DNA of 64,000 nucleotides from Achromobacter xylosoxidans (GCF_002192695.1 NZ_MTLG01000002.1:62001-126000); one strand, 5' to 3'; counted from the stretch's first letter, positions 8,908 to 17,931 are shown. Notes: a model not told the origin generated them from the letters alone. Program-made: numbers and translations.

Positions 8908-10158
8908 CTAGGCTTGTTCGCCCTGCTTCTCCATGGTTTCTATCGTGCCGCGCAGTAGGTGCAGCAGCACCAGGCCGGGCAGCGCAATCACCACGGTCAG
9001 CAGGAAGAAGCCAGGCCAGCCCATGGCTTGCACCAGCGGCGGCGTGAGCGGACCGGCCAGATAGGTGCGGCCCACGGCCGACAGCGCCGACAGCAGCGCG
9101 AACTGGGTCGCGGAAAAGCGCTGGCGGCACAGGGCCATCAACAGGCCGACGAAGGACGCCGTGCCCAGCCCGCCGCACAGGTTCTCGATGCCCACGCCCG
9201 CGGCCATCAGCCAGAGGTTCTTGGGGCTGATGGCGATCAGCCAGTACGCCAGGTTCGACACGGCCTGCAGCAGCCCGAACGCCATCAGCGAGCGGTACAG
9301 GCCCCAGCGCGACATGAGCGATCCGCCGGCCAGCGCGCCGATGATGGTGGCGGCCAGTCCCAGCACCTTGTTCACCGTGCCCACTTCCGTCGGCGTGAAG
9401 CCCGCGCCGCGGATCAGGAAGGTGGTGGACAGGGCGCCCGCGAACGCGTCGCCCAGCTTGTACAGCACGATCAGCAGCAGCACGGCCAGCGCCCCGCGCC
9501 GCGTGAAGAACTCGCGCAGCGGCTCGCCCACGGCCTCGCGCAGCGTGCGCGGCGGGCGGGCGACGTGCTCGGGCTCGGGCGCCCAGAACGTGGCCAGCGC
9601 ACACAGCAGCATCAGCCCGCCCATCAGCACATAGGTGCTGCCCCAGCCTATCCACTGGTCCGCCAGGATCAGCGCCAGCCCGCCCGACACGATCATGGCC
9701 AGCCGGTAGCCCATGACCTTGATGGCCGCGCCCGCGCCGCGCTCGTCCTTGCGCAGCACGTCCGTGCAATAGGCGTCGAAGGCGATGTCCTGCGTGGCCG
9801 ACAGAAACGCCACCAGCACGGCCAGCAGGGCCAGGGTCTGCAAGGCGGACGAAGGCGACAGCGCCCCCATTGCCATGATGGCCACGGCCAGCAGCAACTG
9901 CGTCAGCAGCATCCAGCCGCGCCGCCGCCCCAGCAAGGGCGGCGCATAGCGGTCCACCAGCGGGGCCCACAGGAACTTGAGGGTGTAGGCGCTGCCCACC
10001 AGGGTCAGGAAACCGATCTGCTGCAGCGGCACGTTTTCCACCGTGGCCCAGGCCTGCAAGGTGCCGCTGGTCAGGGCCAACGGCAGTCCGCTGGCAAAGC
10101 CCAGGACCAGCAAGGGGGCCACGCGGGGGCTGGTGTAGACGTTGGATGCAGCGGTAAT
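8908..10158 (-). CDS. ampG: AmpG-family MFS permease (muropeptide importer)
   Basis: About 416 residues, twelve predicted membrane spans. It has the AmpG-type opening APLLVLGFASGLPLALTSGT and the loop FLWAPLVDRYAPPLLGRRRG. AmpG imports anhydro-muropeptides for cell-wall recycling and, where present, AmpC induction. The start is notable: no ATG, GTG or TTG stands near the 5' end except GTG at 10122, which would begin inside the conserved N-terminus. AGGAG (10165-10169) lies six bases before an in-frame ATT at 10158, and a stop codon lies just upstream. I therefore annotate ATT as start. The AmpG call is by family; other solute specificity is possible. Confidence 0.78.
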   Translation of the reverse strand: MTAASNVYTSPRVAPLLVLGFASGLPLALTSGTLQAWATVENVPLQQIGFLTLVGSAYTLKFLWAPLVDRYAPPLLGRRRGWMLLTQLLLAVAIMAMGALSPSSALQTLALLAVLVAFLSATQDIAFDAYCTDVLRKDERGAGAAIKVMGYRLAMIVSGGLALILADQWIGWGSTYVLMGGLMLLCALATFWAPEPEHVARPPRTLREAVGEPLREFFTRRGALAVLLLIVLYKLGDAFAGALSTTFLIRGAGFTPTEVGTVNKVLGLAATIIGALAGGSLMSRWGLYRSLMAFGLLQAVSNLAYWLIAISPKNLWLMAAGVGIENLCGGLGTASFVGLLMALCRQRFSATQFALLSALSAVGRTYLAGPLTPPLVQAMGWPGFFLLTVVIALPGLVLLHLLRGTIETMEKQGEQA

Positions 10159-10262
10159 GACGGTCTCCTAAAACAACGCGCCGGCGCGCCGCTGGCGGCT
10201 GCAGGCTTGCGGCATTTTAGGGCCTATGCGCCCGCGCCGCAGGCGGCAGGCGTGTCGGAATG

Positions 10263-10877
10263 TCAGGGAGACGCGAAACGGTACACCGCCAGGGTGCTGC
10301 GCCAGCTGGGCAGCAGCTTGACCTCGCGCCCTTCGTTGAAGGTGGCGCGTTCGAGGATGCTGAGGCGCACCTCGCCCGCCAGTTGCTCGAAGTCGCGCAG
10401 CGTGCACAGGTGGATGTTCGGCGTGTTGTACCACTGGTAGGGCATCTGGCCCGTGACCGGCATGCGGCCGCGCAGGATGGCCCAGCCATGCGGCCAATAG
10501 CCGAAGTTGGGAAACGACACCACGCCAAAGCGCGCCACCCGCGCCATTTCGCGCAGGATATGCTCGGTGCGGTGCATGGATTGCAGGGTCTGCGACAGCA
10601 CCACGGTATCGAACTGCTTGTCGTCGAACAGCGCCAACCCGTCTTCCAGGTTCTGCTGGATCACTTCGACGCCGCGCCGCACGCAGGCGATGACGCAGTT
10701 GTCGTCCAGTTCCACGCCCGCGCCGCGCACCTGCCGGTGGTCGCGCAGATGCGCCAGCAGCGCGCCATCGCCGCAGCCCAGGTCCAGGACGCGGCTGCCG
10801 GGCTCGATCCAGCTGGCGATGCGCGCCAGGTCGGGCCGCAGGACGTTGTGCGCGGGTCGGGGAGTCACGGGAGTCAT
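10263..10877 (-). CDS. metW: Methionine biosynthesis protein MetW
   Basis: 204 residues with a SAM-methyltransferase-like fold. The motif I sequence [15 protein letters not shown] is near residues 30-44, and [20 protein letters not shown] is the MetW-specific stretch. MetW works with MetX in homoserine acylation in bacteria that carry the pair. The start overlaps the metX stop (ATGA), so translation is coupled. The length is normal. Confidence 0.93.
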   Translation of the reverse strand: MTPVTPRPAHNVLRPDLARIASWIEPGSRVLDLGCGDGALLAHLRDHRQVRGAGVELDDNCVIACVRRGVEVIQQNLEDGLALFDDKQFDTVVLSQTLQSMHRTEHILREMARVARFGVVSFPNFGYWPHGWAILRGRMPVTGQMPYQWYNTPNIHLCTLRDFEQLAGEVRLSILERATFNEGREVKLLPSWRSTLAVYRFASP

Positions 10878-12133
10878 GCGGAACGTCCTTCGGTCTGGGC
10901 GGCATCGCCGAGCCCGAGCTCGCGCGCGATGCGTTCGTAATAGCCGCGAACCACGGCATGGTAGCGAGCGTCTTCCAGCAGGAAGGCGTCGTGGCCATGC
11001 GGCGCGTCGATCTCGGCGTAGGTCACCGGGCTGGCGTTCTTCAGCAGCGCGCGCACGATTTCGCGCGAGCGTTCCGGCGGGAAGCGCCAGTCGGTCGAGA
11101 ACGACACCAGCAGGAAATCGGCCTTGGCCGGCGCCAGCGCGCGGGCCAGGTCGCCGCCGGTGGTGCGCGCGGGATCGAAGTAGTCCAGCGCGCGCGTGAT
11201 CAACAGATAGGTATTGGCGTCGAAATAGCGGGTGAATTTCTCGCCCTGGTAGCGCAGGTACGACTCCACCTCGAACTCGACGTCATAGCCGTAGTGGTAG
11301 GCGCCGTTCTCGGCCGGCGCGCGCTGGGCGCGGCCGAACTTCTCGGCCATGTCGTCATCGGACAGGTAGGTGATGTGGCCGAGCATGCGCGCCACCGACA
11401 GGCCGCGGCGCGGCACGGTGTCCTGCGCGTAATAGTCGCCGCCGTGGAAATCCGGATCGGTGATGATGGCGCGGCGCGCCACTTCGTTAAAGCCGATGTT
11501 CTGCGCCGACAGGCGCGGCGTGCTGGCGATGACCACGCAATTGGCCACGCGGTCCGGCAGCGTGATGGCCCAGCTGAGAGCCTGCATGCCGCCCAGCGAT
11601 CCGCCCATCACCGCGGCGAAGCGCTCGATGCCGAAGTGGTCCGCGACCCTGGCCTGCGCCCGCACCCAGTCCTCGACGGTCAGCACCGGAAAGGCGGCGC
11701 CCCAGGGCTTGCCGGTTTGCGGATTGATGCTGGCCGGGCCCGTCGAGCCGAAGCAGGAGCCCAGGTTGTTGACCCCGATGACGAAGAAGATGTTGGTGTC
11801 CACCGCTTTGCCGGGGCCCACCATGTTGTCCCACCAGCCCACGTCGCTGGGGTTGTCCGCCGCCTGGCCGGCCACGTGGTGCGAGGCGTTCAGCGCATGG
11901 CAGATCAGGACCGCGTTGCTGCGCTGGGCGTTGAGCGTGCCGTAGGTCTCGACGGCCAGCTCGTAGGCGGCCAGCGACTGGCCGCTCTGCAAAGGCAGCG
12001 GCTCATCGAAACGGATGAAGGTGGGAGCGACGAGGCCGACCGAACCGGGATCAACGGCATCGGAAGTCGTGACGGTTGCGGGTACGAACCCGCTGGCCGA
12101 ATCACCGGCCAAATTCTGGGCAGGAGTGGTCAT
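10874..12133 (-). CDS. metX: Homoserine O-acyltransferase
   Basis: 419 residues, alpha/beta-hydrolase fold. The nucleophile Ser near residue 179 lies in [14 protein letters not shown], the acid in DWRFPPERS and the His in [11 protein letters not shown]. It acylates homoserine as the first committed step of methionine synthesis; acetyl versus succinyl specificity cannot be settled by eye. The first 35 residues are a Ser/Thr-rich extension before the conserved core. AAAGAGG stands six bases before the ATG. The gene is cotranscribed with metW. I see no clear riboswitch in the upstream spacer (12134-12290). Confidence 0.94.
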   Translation of the reverse strand: MTTPAQNLAGDSASGFVPATVTTSDAVDPGSVGLVAPTFIRFDEPLPLQSGQSLAAYELAVETYGTLNAQRSNAVLICHALNASHHVAGQAADNPSDVGWWDNMVGPGKAVDTNIFFVIGVNNLGSCFGSTGPASINPQTGKPWGAAFPVLTVEDWVRAQARVADHFGIERFAAVMGGSLGGMQALSWAITLPDRVANCVVIASTPRLSAQNIGFNEVARRAIITDPDFHGGDYYAQDTVPRRGLSVARMLGHITYLSDDDMAEKFGRAQRAPAENGAYHYGYDVEFEVESYLRYQGEKFTRYFDANTYLLITRALDYFDPARTTGGDLARALAPAKADFLLVSFSTDWRFPPERSREIVRALLKNASPVTYAEIDAPHGHDAFLLEDARYHAVVRGYYERIARELGLGDAAQTEGRSA

Positions 12134-12248
12134 ACGGACCTCTTTAGCTGGATTTATTGGAAGGCGCCCGCAAGCGGATCAGGCAAATCGGCGCCGAAAA
12201 ATTTTGTACTGCAGCAGGAATTCTAGCACTGCTGAAGCGCGCCGCAAC

Positions 12249-12267
12249 GGCGGGCGGCCTGCCCGCC
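12249..12267. terminator. GC-rich hairpin after the GntR gene, weak terminator candidate
   Basis: Inverted repeat GGCGGGC / GCCCGCC with a five-base loop, just past the stop of the leftward GntR gene and before metX. There is no T run, so intrinsic termination is doubtful. Confidence 0.35.
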
Positions 12268-12290
12268 CCGTCGGCGGCATGCGGCGGGCT

Positions 12291-13046
12291 TCAGGCGCCG
12301 GCCTCCCAGGGTTCCTGACCCAGGTACTCGTAGCGCTCCGTGTTGACGCGCGATATGCGCCATTCCACCGCCTGCCGCTTGTAGGAAAACGCCACGCGGC
12401 GGATCTCCAGCAAGGGGCTGCCTTCGGCCACGCCCAGCGCCCGCGCCTGCACGCGCTCGGCCACGCAAGTGCGCAGCCGCTCGTCGGTGGCGATCACGTT
12501 CACGCCGAAAACGTCCTGGTACAGCGCGTACAGCGTGCTGGCGCGGTCGCGCAGGTGCGCCTCGGTCATGCCCGGGAAGCACGATTCCGGCAGGCAGATC
12601 TCGTCCATCATCACCACGTCGCCATTGAGCGACAGCACATTGAGGAACTCGATCACCATGGCGCCGGCCTCCAGATTCAGCTTCTCGCGCGCGATGGCCG
12701 AGGCCCGCACGCGCCGAAAACGCAGCAGCTCGGTCATGGGATAGGACTTGTCGCCGTCCTGGCGCACGATGCGGAAGAACTTGAAGAAATGGTGGTTGCG
12801 CGTATGCACGGCCACATAGGTGCCGCGGCCCTGATGGCGCACCAGGATGTTTTCCGCGGCCAGCTCGTCGATGGCCTTGCGCAGGGTGCCGATGGATACG
12901 CCGAAGCGTTCCGCCAGCAGCTTCTCCGGCGGAATCGCCTCGCCCTGCTTCCATTCGCCCTGCGCCAGCGCGGCCAGCACGGCCTGCTTGACCTGCGCGT
13001 ACAGGGGGCTGCCCAAAGGCACGGTCGTGGACAGGCTGGTGTTCAT
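12291..13046 (-). CDS. GntR-family regulator, HutC/UTRA subgroup (probable regulator of the suy cluster)
   Basis: 251 residues. The N-terminal winged helix (SPLYAQVKQAVLAALAQGEW, ERFGVSIGTLRKAIDELAAE) is followed from about residue 90 by a UTRA effector domain ending in VEWRISRVNTERYEYLG. It is divergent from the suyAB-type operon. A 32-base dyad (13105-13136) overlapping the operon's -35 box is the likely operator. Known sulfolactate clusters also contain a dedicated regulator, which makes this the candidate SuyR; that name is inference from position. Confidence 0.85.
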   Translation of the reverse strand: MNTSLSTTVPLGSPLYAQVKQAVLAALAQGEWKQGEAIPPEKLLAERFGVSIGTLRKAIDELAAENILVRHQGRGTYVAVHTRNHHFFKFFRIVRQDGDKSYPMTELLRFRRVRASAIAREKLNLEAGAMVIEFLNVLSLNGDVVMMDEICLPESCFPGMTEAHLRDRASTLYALYQDVFGVNVIATDERLRTCVAERVQARALGVAEGSPLLEIRRVAFSYKRQAVEWRISRVNTERYEYLGQEPWEAGA

Positions 13047-13104
13047 GGGTGCATCGCGAAAATCAGGAACCCACAGTGTAGCGGCGGGGACGGAACCTGC
13101 TCAA

Positions 13105-13136
13105 GTCATACAATTCATATATATGATTTAGTTGAC
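13105..13136. promoter_or_regulatory. 32-base interrupted palindrome, probable GntR operator
   Basis: GTCA and TGAC bound the element and a perfect ten-base palindrome CATATATATG (13112-13121) forms its centre. Other inner positions also match in mirror image. It lies between divergent genes in locally AT-rich DNA and its right end overlaps the -35 box (13132-13137), so binding would block transcription of the operon. Confidence 0.65.
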
Positions 13137-13160
13137 ATGCGCGAAACCCGGTCCTAAGAT
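13132..13160 (+). promoter_or_regulatory. Sigma-70 promoter of the suyA-type operon
   Basis: A perfect -35 TTGACA (13132-13137), a 17-base spacer, and -10 TAAGAT (13155-13160), which has the key TA...T positions. It reads toward the gene at 13234. Confidence 0.75.
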
Positions 13161-13233
13161 TTCCTGGCCGTAGTGATCCGCGCCCCGCCGCCGCATCCGC
13201 CGGGCGCCCCCAAAGCCCAAGAGAGGAAGACAA

Positions 13234-13515
13234 ATGATTCACGCCGTATTGCACGATGCCAAGGACACGGTGGCGGTCGCCGTGGTGGAAGGAGTCACCG
13301 CCGGAACTGAACTGAACGCCTGGATCATGGATGAAGACAAGATCATCCACGTGCGCGCATCGCAGGACATACCCATCGGCCACAAAGTGGCGATGAAGGA
13401 CATGGCCGTGGGCGACACCGTCTTCAAGTACGGCGTCGACATCGGCCGCGTGGTGGAGCCCATCAAGGCCGGGCAGCACGCCCATGTGCACAACATCAAG
13501 ACCAAGCGCTGGTAA
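13234..13515 (+). CDS. suyA: UxaA/SAF-domain small subunit, candidate sulfolactate sulfo-lyase subunit A
   Basis: 93 residues, a single SAF domain of the kind that forms the small subunit of altronate/galactarate dehydratase-type enzymes: DTVAVAVVEGVTAGTELNAW near the N-terminus and the ASQDIPIGHKVAMKDMAVGD core. A separate SAF subunit next to a roughly 390-residue large subunit is how SuyAB is built; SuyAB splits (2R)-3-sulfolactate into pyruvate and sulfite. The two dehydrogenases downstream fit that pathway better than hexarate use. A sugar-acid dehydratase remains possible. AGAGGAAG precedes the ATG. Confidence 0.68.
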   Translation: MIHAVLHDAKDTVAVAVVEGVTAGTELNAWIMDEDKIIHVRASQDIPIGHKVAMKDMAVGDTVFKYGVDIGRVVEPIKAGQHAHVHNIKTKRW

Positions 13516-13542
13516 GCCCTTCAACCCGCACAGGAATCCGCC

Positions 13543-14718
13543 ATGTCCATCATCAACGCCTCGACCACTTTCCAGGGCTACCGCCGCGACAACGGCCGCG
13601 TCGGCGTCCGCAACCACGTCATCGTCCTGCCGGTGGACGATATATCCAATGCCGCGGCCGAAGCCGTGGCCAACAACATCAAGGGCACGATGGCCCTGCC
13701 CCATCCCTATGGCCGACTGCAATTCGGCGAGGACCTGGAGCTGCACTTCCGCACCCTGATCGGCACCGGCTGCAATCCCAACGTCGCCGCAGTGGTGGTG
13801 ATCGGCATCGAGGAAGGCTGGACCAAGCGCGTGGTGGACGGCATCGCCGCCACCGGCAAGCCCGTCATGGGCTTCAGCATCGAACTGCATGGCGACCACG
13901 ACACCATCATGCGCGCCTCGCGCTGTGCCAAGGAATTCGTGCACTACGCCACGGCGCTCACGCGCAGCGAGTGCCCCATCGCGGATCTGTGGGTATCGAC
14001 CAAGTGCGGCGAATCCGACACCACCTCCGGCTGTGGCGCCAACCCCACCGTGGGCAACGCGTTCGACAAGCTGTACGCGCTGGGCTCCACGCTGGTCTTT
14101 GGCGAAACCTCGGAGCTGACCGGCGGCGAGCACATCGTGGCCGAGCGCTGCGCCAACGACGCGGTGCGCGAACGCTTCATGTTCATGTTCGACCGCTACC
14201 AGGCCATGATCGACCGCTGGAAGACCAGCGACCTGTCGGAATCCCAGCCCACCAAGGGCAACATCGCCGGCGGGCTGACCACCATCGAGGAAAAAGCGCT
14301 GGGCAATATCCAGAAGATCGGCAAGCAATGCCGCGTGGACGGCGTGATCGACAAGGCCGAGATCCCCGACGGTCCCGGCCTGTGGTTCATGGACTCGTCC
14401 TCGGCCGCGGCCGAAATGGTGACGCTGTGCGCGGCCTCCGGTTACGCGGTGCACTTCTTCCCCACCGGCCAGGGCAACGTCATCGGCAACCCGATCCTGC
14501 CGGTCATCAAGATCTGCGCCAATCCGCGCACGGTGCGCACCATGTCCGAACACATCGACGTGGACACCAGCGGCCTGCTGCAGCGTGATATCGACCTGAA
14601 CCAGGCCGGCGACAAGCTGCTGGAATGCATGCTGGCCACCGCCAACGGCCGCTGGACCGCGGCCGAAGCGCTGGGCCACCGCGAATTCGTCCTGACGCGC
14701 ATCTTCGAAAGCGCTTAA
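13543..14718 (+). CDS. suyB: UxaA-family large subunit, candidate sulfolactate sulfo-lyase subunit B
   Basis: 391 residues (about 42 kDa) of the UxaA/GarD large-subunit family. It opens with [20 protein letters not shown]. Conserved cysteines lie in [27 protein letters not shown] and KQCRVDGVI, the likely metal or iron-sulfur ligands. [18 protein letters not shown] and [20 protein letters not shown] are further family signatures. It starts 27 bases after suyA. The size matches the large subunit of sulfolactate sulfo-lyase and the downstream genes support that role. The reaction is inferred, because altronate-type dehydratases share the fold. Confidence 0.7.
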   Translation: MSIINASTTFQGYRRDNGRVGVRNHVIVLPVDDISNAAAEAVANNIKGTMALPHPYGRLQFGEDLELHFRTLIGTGCNPNVAAVVVIGIEEGWTKRVVDGIAATGKPVMGFSIELHGDHDTIMRASRCAKEFVHYATALTRSECPIADLWVSTKCGESDTTSGCGANPTVGNAFDKLYALGSTLVFGETSELTGGEHIVAERCANDAVRERFMFMFDRYQAMIDRWKTSDLSESQPTKGNIAGGLTTIEEKALGNIQKIGKQCRVDGVIDKAEIPDGPGLWFMDSSSAAAEMVTLCAASGYAVHFFPTGQGNVIGNPILPVIKICANPRTVRTMSEHIDVDTSGLLQRDIDLNQAGDKLLECMLATANGRWTAAEALGHREFVLTRIFESA

Positions 14719-14740
14719 TCGCGCCTGTCGTCCCTGGCAA

Positions 14741-14774
14741 CGGCGCGTCCGCAAGCAGGATTGCGGACGCGCCG
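14741..14774. other. Perfect 14-base-pair hairpin between suyB and the binding-protein gene
   Basis: CGGCGCGTCCGCAA and TTGCGGACGCGCCG are perfect complements around the loop GCAGGA. No T run follows. In the transcript it may protect the suyAB message from 3' decay or partly stop readthrough, making the downstream genes weaker. Confidence 0.7.
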
Positions 14775-14896
14775 TCCTGCCGCCAGCATCCCCCGCAGCA
14801 TCGTCTCAGAACCACACCAGCAGACCCGGGCGACACCCGCCACGGCAGCACAGGCGGTTGCATTCCTACCCGGGCATCCCCCAAGGAGGAAGACAG

Positions 14897-15907
14897 ATGA
14901 ACAGCGAACACGATCACCACCCCGACGCCGCGCAACGCCGGCGCCTGCTCGGCGCCCTGGGCGCGGCCGGCCTCTGTGCCCTGGCGCCATGGCAGCGCGC
15001 GCTGGCGCAGAAAGCCTGGCCCGAACGGCCGATCAACTACGTGGTGCCGTTTCCGCCCGGCGGCCTGACCGACGTGGCCGCTCGCCAGGTAGGCAAGGCG
15101 CTCAGCGACGCCGAGCGCTGGAACGTGGTGGTGGAAAACAAGCCCGGCGGCAGCGCCAACATCGGCGCCGCGCACGTTTCCCACGCCGCCCCGGACGGCT
15201 ACACGTGGCTCGCGATCACGCTGTCGCACGCGGCCAACGCCACGCTCTTTGCCGGCAAGGCGGGCTACGACCTGACGCGCGACCTCACGCCGCTGGCGGG
15301 CCTGGCGTCCTCGCCCATCATGGTGGTGGTCAACGCCAAGAGCGACATCAAGAGCATGGCCGACCTGGCGAAGGCGGCCCGCTCGAAGTCGCTTTCTGCC
15401 GGGTCCAGCGGCAACGGCACGCCGCCACACCTGACCCTGGCGCTGTACCAGAAGCTCACCGGCGTGCCGATGATGCACATCCCCTACAAGGGCGGCGCGC
15501 CGTCCCTCACCGACCTGATAGGCGGCCACCTGGACGTGGTGTTCTCCAATTATCCGGAATCGCTCTCGCACGTGAAAAATGGCTCGTTGCGGGCGCTGGC
15601 CATCACTACGCGCGAACGCAGCGCTGACCTGCCCGACGTGCCCACCGTGAAGGAAGCCGGCCTGCCAGACCTGATCGTCGAGAATTTCACCGGCGTGCTG
15701 GCACCCGCGGGCACGCCGCCCGAGCTGGTGCAGCGCATCGGCGACGCCATCGTCCGGCAGGTCTCGCAGCCCGCCATGAAACAGGCGCTGCTGCAGCTGG
15801 GCTTTGCGCCGCAGCCGCGCGGCCCGGCGGAGTTCGGCGCCTACCTGAAATCCGAGGTGGACCGCTGGGCCAAGATCATCCGCGACGCCAACATCCAGAT
15901 CGCCTGA
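14897..15907 (+). CDS. Bug/TctC-family periplasmic binding protein, probable sulfolactate or related acid receptor
   Basis: 336 residues. A Tat-like leader (QRRRLLGALGAAGLCALAPW, cleavage near RALAQ-KA) is followed by the Bug fold: INYVVPFPPGGLTDVAARQV near the mature N-terminus, then APDGYTWLAI and PYKGGAPSLTDLIGG. These proteins capture carboxylic acids for tripartite tricarboxylate transporters. The ATG at 14897 has AAGGAGG eight bases upstream. No TctA/TctB membrane genes are in the window, so this receptor must share membrane parts or act as a sensor. Its place between suyB and the dehydrogenases implies a related ligand. Confidence 0.85.
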   Translation: MNSEHDHHPDAAQRRRLLGALGAAGLCALAPWQRALAQKAWPERPINYVVPFPPGGLTDVAARQVGKALSDAERWNVVVENKPGGSANIGAAHVSHAAPDGYTWLAITLSHAANATLFAGKAGYDLTRDLTPLAGLASSPIMVVVNAKSDIKSMADLAKAARSKSLSAGSSGNGTPPHLTLALYQKLTGVPMMHIPYKGGAPSLTDLIGGHLDVVFSNYPESLSHVKNGSLRALAITTRERSADLPDVPTVKEAGLPDLIVENFTGVLAPAGTPPELVQRIGDAIVRQVSQPAMKQALLQLGFAPQPRGPAEFGAYLKSEVDRWAKIIRDANIQIA

Positions 15908-15927
15908 GCACCTTGGAGTCCCAATCG

Positions 15928-16863
15928 ATGCATATCCTCATTTCCGAGTTCATGGACGCGCCCGCGGTCGACGCGCTGCGCCAGCGGTTCAAGGTGCGGT
16001 ACGAGCCTGAACTGGTGGAACAGCGCGACGCCCTGCTGGCCGCGGCGGCCGATGCCGACGCCCTCATCGTGCGTAACCGCAGCAAGGTGGACGCCGCCCT
16101 GCTGCAGGCGGCCCCGCGGCTGCGGGCCGTGGGCCGCCTGGGCGTAGGGCTGGACAACATCGACCTGGACGGTTGCGCCGCGCGCAACATCGCGGTGATA
16201 CCGGCCACCGGCGCCAATGCGCGCGCCGTCGCCGAGTACGTCGTGGGCGCCATGCTGCTGCTGCTGCGCGGCGCCTATGGGTCGACGGCCGAGGTCGCGG
16301 CGGGCGCATGGCCGCGCAACGCGCTCTCGCAGGGGCTGGAGGCCCACGACCGCCTGCTGGGCATCGTGGGCTTCGGCGGCATAGGCCGGCTGACCGCCAG
16401 CCTGGCGCAAGGACTGGGAATGCGCGTGGCCGGCTGCGACGCGGCGCTACCGCCGAATCATCCCGCCTGGCGCGAAACCGGCGTCACCGCCCTGCCGCTG
16501 GACGAACTGCTGGCCCAGGCCGATGCCGTCACCCTGCACCTGCCGCTCACGCCTGGCACGCGGCGGCTGGTGGATGCCGGCCGCATCGCGCGCATGCGGC
16601 GGGGCGCCGTGCTGATCAACACCTCGCGCGGCGGCATCGTGGACGAAGCCGCACTGGCGGATGCGCTGCGTACCGGCTATCTGCGCGGCGCGGCGCTCGA
16701 TGTGTTCGAGCAGGAACCCCTGCCCGCCGGCAGTCCGCTGGCCGGCGCGCCCAACCTGATCCTGACGCCGCACATCGCCGGACTGACGCAGGAAGCCAAC
16801 ACCCGCGTTTCCGACATGGTGGCCGCCGGGGTGACAATGGCGCTTACCGGCGGCGACCGATGA
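15928..16863 (+). CDS. slcC: D-isomer-specific 2-hydroxyacid dehydrogenase, candidate (S)-sulfolactate dehydrogenase
   Basis: About 311 residues from the ATG at 15928 (an ATG at 15913 adds five). The NAD-binding motif LLGIVGFGGIGRLTASLAQG lies near residue 140. The catalytic Arg is in INTSRGGIVDEAAL, the Glu in DVFEQEPLP and the His in LTPHIAGLTQE, so all three active-site residues are present. In known sulfolactate degraders an enzyme of this family oxidises (S)-sulfolactate to sulfopyruvate and a ComC-type enzyme reduces it to (R)-sulfolactate for SuyAB. Both types are adjacent here. A phosphoglycerate- or glyoxylate-type role is the alternative. Confidence 0.65.
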   Translation: MHILISEFMDAPAVDALRQRFKVRYEPELVEQRDALLAAAADADALIVRNRSKVDAALLQAAPRLRAVGRLGVGLDNIDLDGCAARNIAVIPATGANARAVAEYVVGAMLLLLRGAYGSTAEVAAGAWPRNALSQGLEAHDRLLGIVGFGGIGRLTASLAQGLGMRVAGCDAALPPNHPAWRETGVTALPLDELLAQADAVTLHLPLTPGTRRLVDAGRIARMRRGAVLINTSRGGIVDEAALADALRTGYLRGAALDVFEQEPLPAGSPLAGAPNLILTPHIAGLTQEANTRVSDMVAAGVTMALTGGDR

Positions 16864-16901
16864 AGCCACACGGCCCGGCGCGCGCCCTTGAAGAGAAGGA
16901 T

Positions 16902-17909
16902 ATGGCTCACATCTATCTGGACGAACTGCAACACCTGGCGGCGGCGGGCCTGGCCGCCGCCGGCGCCAACCCCGCCATGGCCGACAGCACCGCGCGCGCG
17001 CTGGTCTTCGCCGAAAGCCAGGGGCTCAGCTCCCACGGCCTGTCGCGCGTGCCTTTCTATGCCGGGCACCTGCGCGCCGGCCGCGCCATCGGTACGGCGG
17101 TGCCGCGCATCGTGCATGAGCGCGGCGGCGCGGCGCTGATCGACGCCGGCTCCGGCCTGGCCTTTCCCGCGTGCGCCATGGCGATCGAGCAGGCCGGCCT
17201 GCGCGCCCGCGAACACGGCGTGGCCTTCATCGGCGTCGCCAACAGCCATCACTTCGGCGAAGCCGGCTACCACCTCGAAGCCCTGGCCGACCTGGGGCTG
17301 GTGGGACTGGCACTGAGCAACTCGCCCGCCGCCATGCCTGCCTGGGGCGGCAAGCGGCCGCTCTTCGGCACCAACCCCATCGCCGCCGTCTTTCCGCGGC
17401 GCGGCGGCGCCCGGCTGGTGATCGACCTGTCGCTGTCGCAGGTCGCGCGCGGCAAGCTGATGATCGCGGCCCGCGACAACCAGCCCATCCCGTTGGGCTG
17501 GGCGCTGGACGCCGACGGCCAGCCCACCACCGATCCCAAGGCCGGCCTGGCGGGCAGCATGCTGCCCGCGGGCGGCGTCAAGGGCGCGATGCTGGCGCTG
17601 ATCGTCGAACTGCTGGCTTGCGCGCTGACCGGCTCGCACTTCGGTTTCGAGACCGAATCCTTCTTCGTCGACGAAGGCGGCCCGGCGCGTCTGGGCCAGG
17701 CCTTCATGGCGATCGACCCCGGCGCCCTGGCAGGCAACAACACCTATCTGGACCGCGTCGAAGTCCTGGTCGACGCCATGCTGGAAGACGAAGGCGTGCG
17801 CCTGCCGGGCGACCGCCGCCGCAAGCTGCGCGACGAAGCGCTCAAGCATGGCGTGGCGATTCCGGACGCGTTGATGACGCAATTGCGCGCGATGTCGGGC
17901 GCGGCGTAG
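16902..17909 (+). CDS. comC: Malate/lactate dehydrogenase family (Ldh2) oxidoreductase, candidate (R)-sulfolactate dehydrogenase
   Basis: 335 residues of the NAD(P)-dependent Ldh2/ComC family. It has SHGLSRVPFYAGHLRAGRAI near the N-terminus, the catalytic VANSHHFGEAGYHLE, and FGTNPIAAVFPRR followed by the conserved LSLSQVARGKL. The ATG at 16902 gives the family N-terminus; another ATG at 16860 overlaps the previous stop (ATGA) and would add 14 residues. ComC enzymes interconvert sulfopyruvate and (R)-sulfolactate; others use malate, ureidoglycolate or sugar acids. The substrate is inferred from the neighbouring suyAB- and slcC-like genes. Confidence 0.68.
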   Translation: MAHIYLDELQHLAAAGLAAAGANPAMADSTARALVFAESQGLSSHGLSRVPFYAGHLRAGRAIGTAVPRIVHERGGAALIDAGSGLAFPACAMAIEQAGLRAREHGVAFIGVANSHHFGEAGYHLEALADLGLVGLALSNSPAAMPAWGGKRPLFGTNPIAAVFPRRGGARLVIDLSLSQVARGKLMIAARDNQPIPLGWALDADGQPTTDPKAGLAGSMLPAGGVKGAMLALIVELLACALTGSHFGFETESFFVDEGGPARLGQAFMAIDPGALAGNNTYLDRVEVLVDAMLEDEGVRLPGDRRRKLRDEALKHGVAIPDALMTQLRAMSGAA

Positions 17910-17931
17910 ATCGTTTTCCGCAGCGCTCGCG

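Noticed and set aside
8555..9970. Long open frame on the minus strand overlapping uspA and ampG
   Set aside because: It is an out-of-frame shadow of ampG in high-GC DNA: Ala/Gly/Arg-rich, without family motifs, and it runs through the terminator.
12134..12290. Possible SAM riboswitch upstream of metX
   Set aside because: I could not build a SAM-II or other known SAM aptamer from the sequence; only GC-rich hairpins are visible.
13063..14754. 563-residue open frame opposite suyAB
   Set aside because: His/Asp/Val-rich shadow of suyB with no ribosome site or recognisable motif.
16173..16859. Upstream extension of the ComC-like reading frame through slcC
   Set aside because: The extension is antisense-free but out of frame with slcC and Arg-rich, without domain signal; the ComC family begins at the ATG at 16902.
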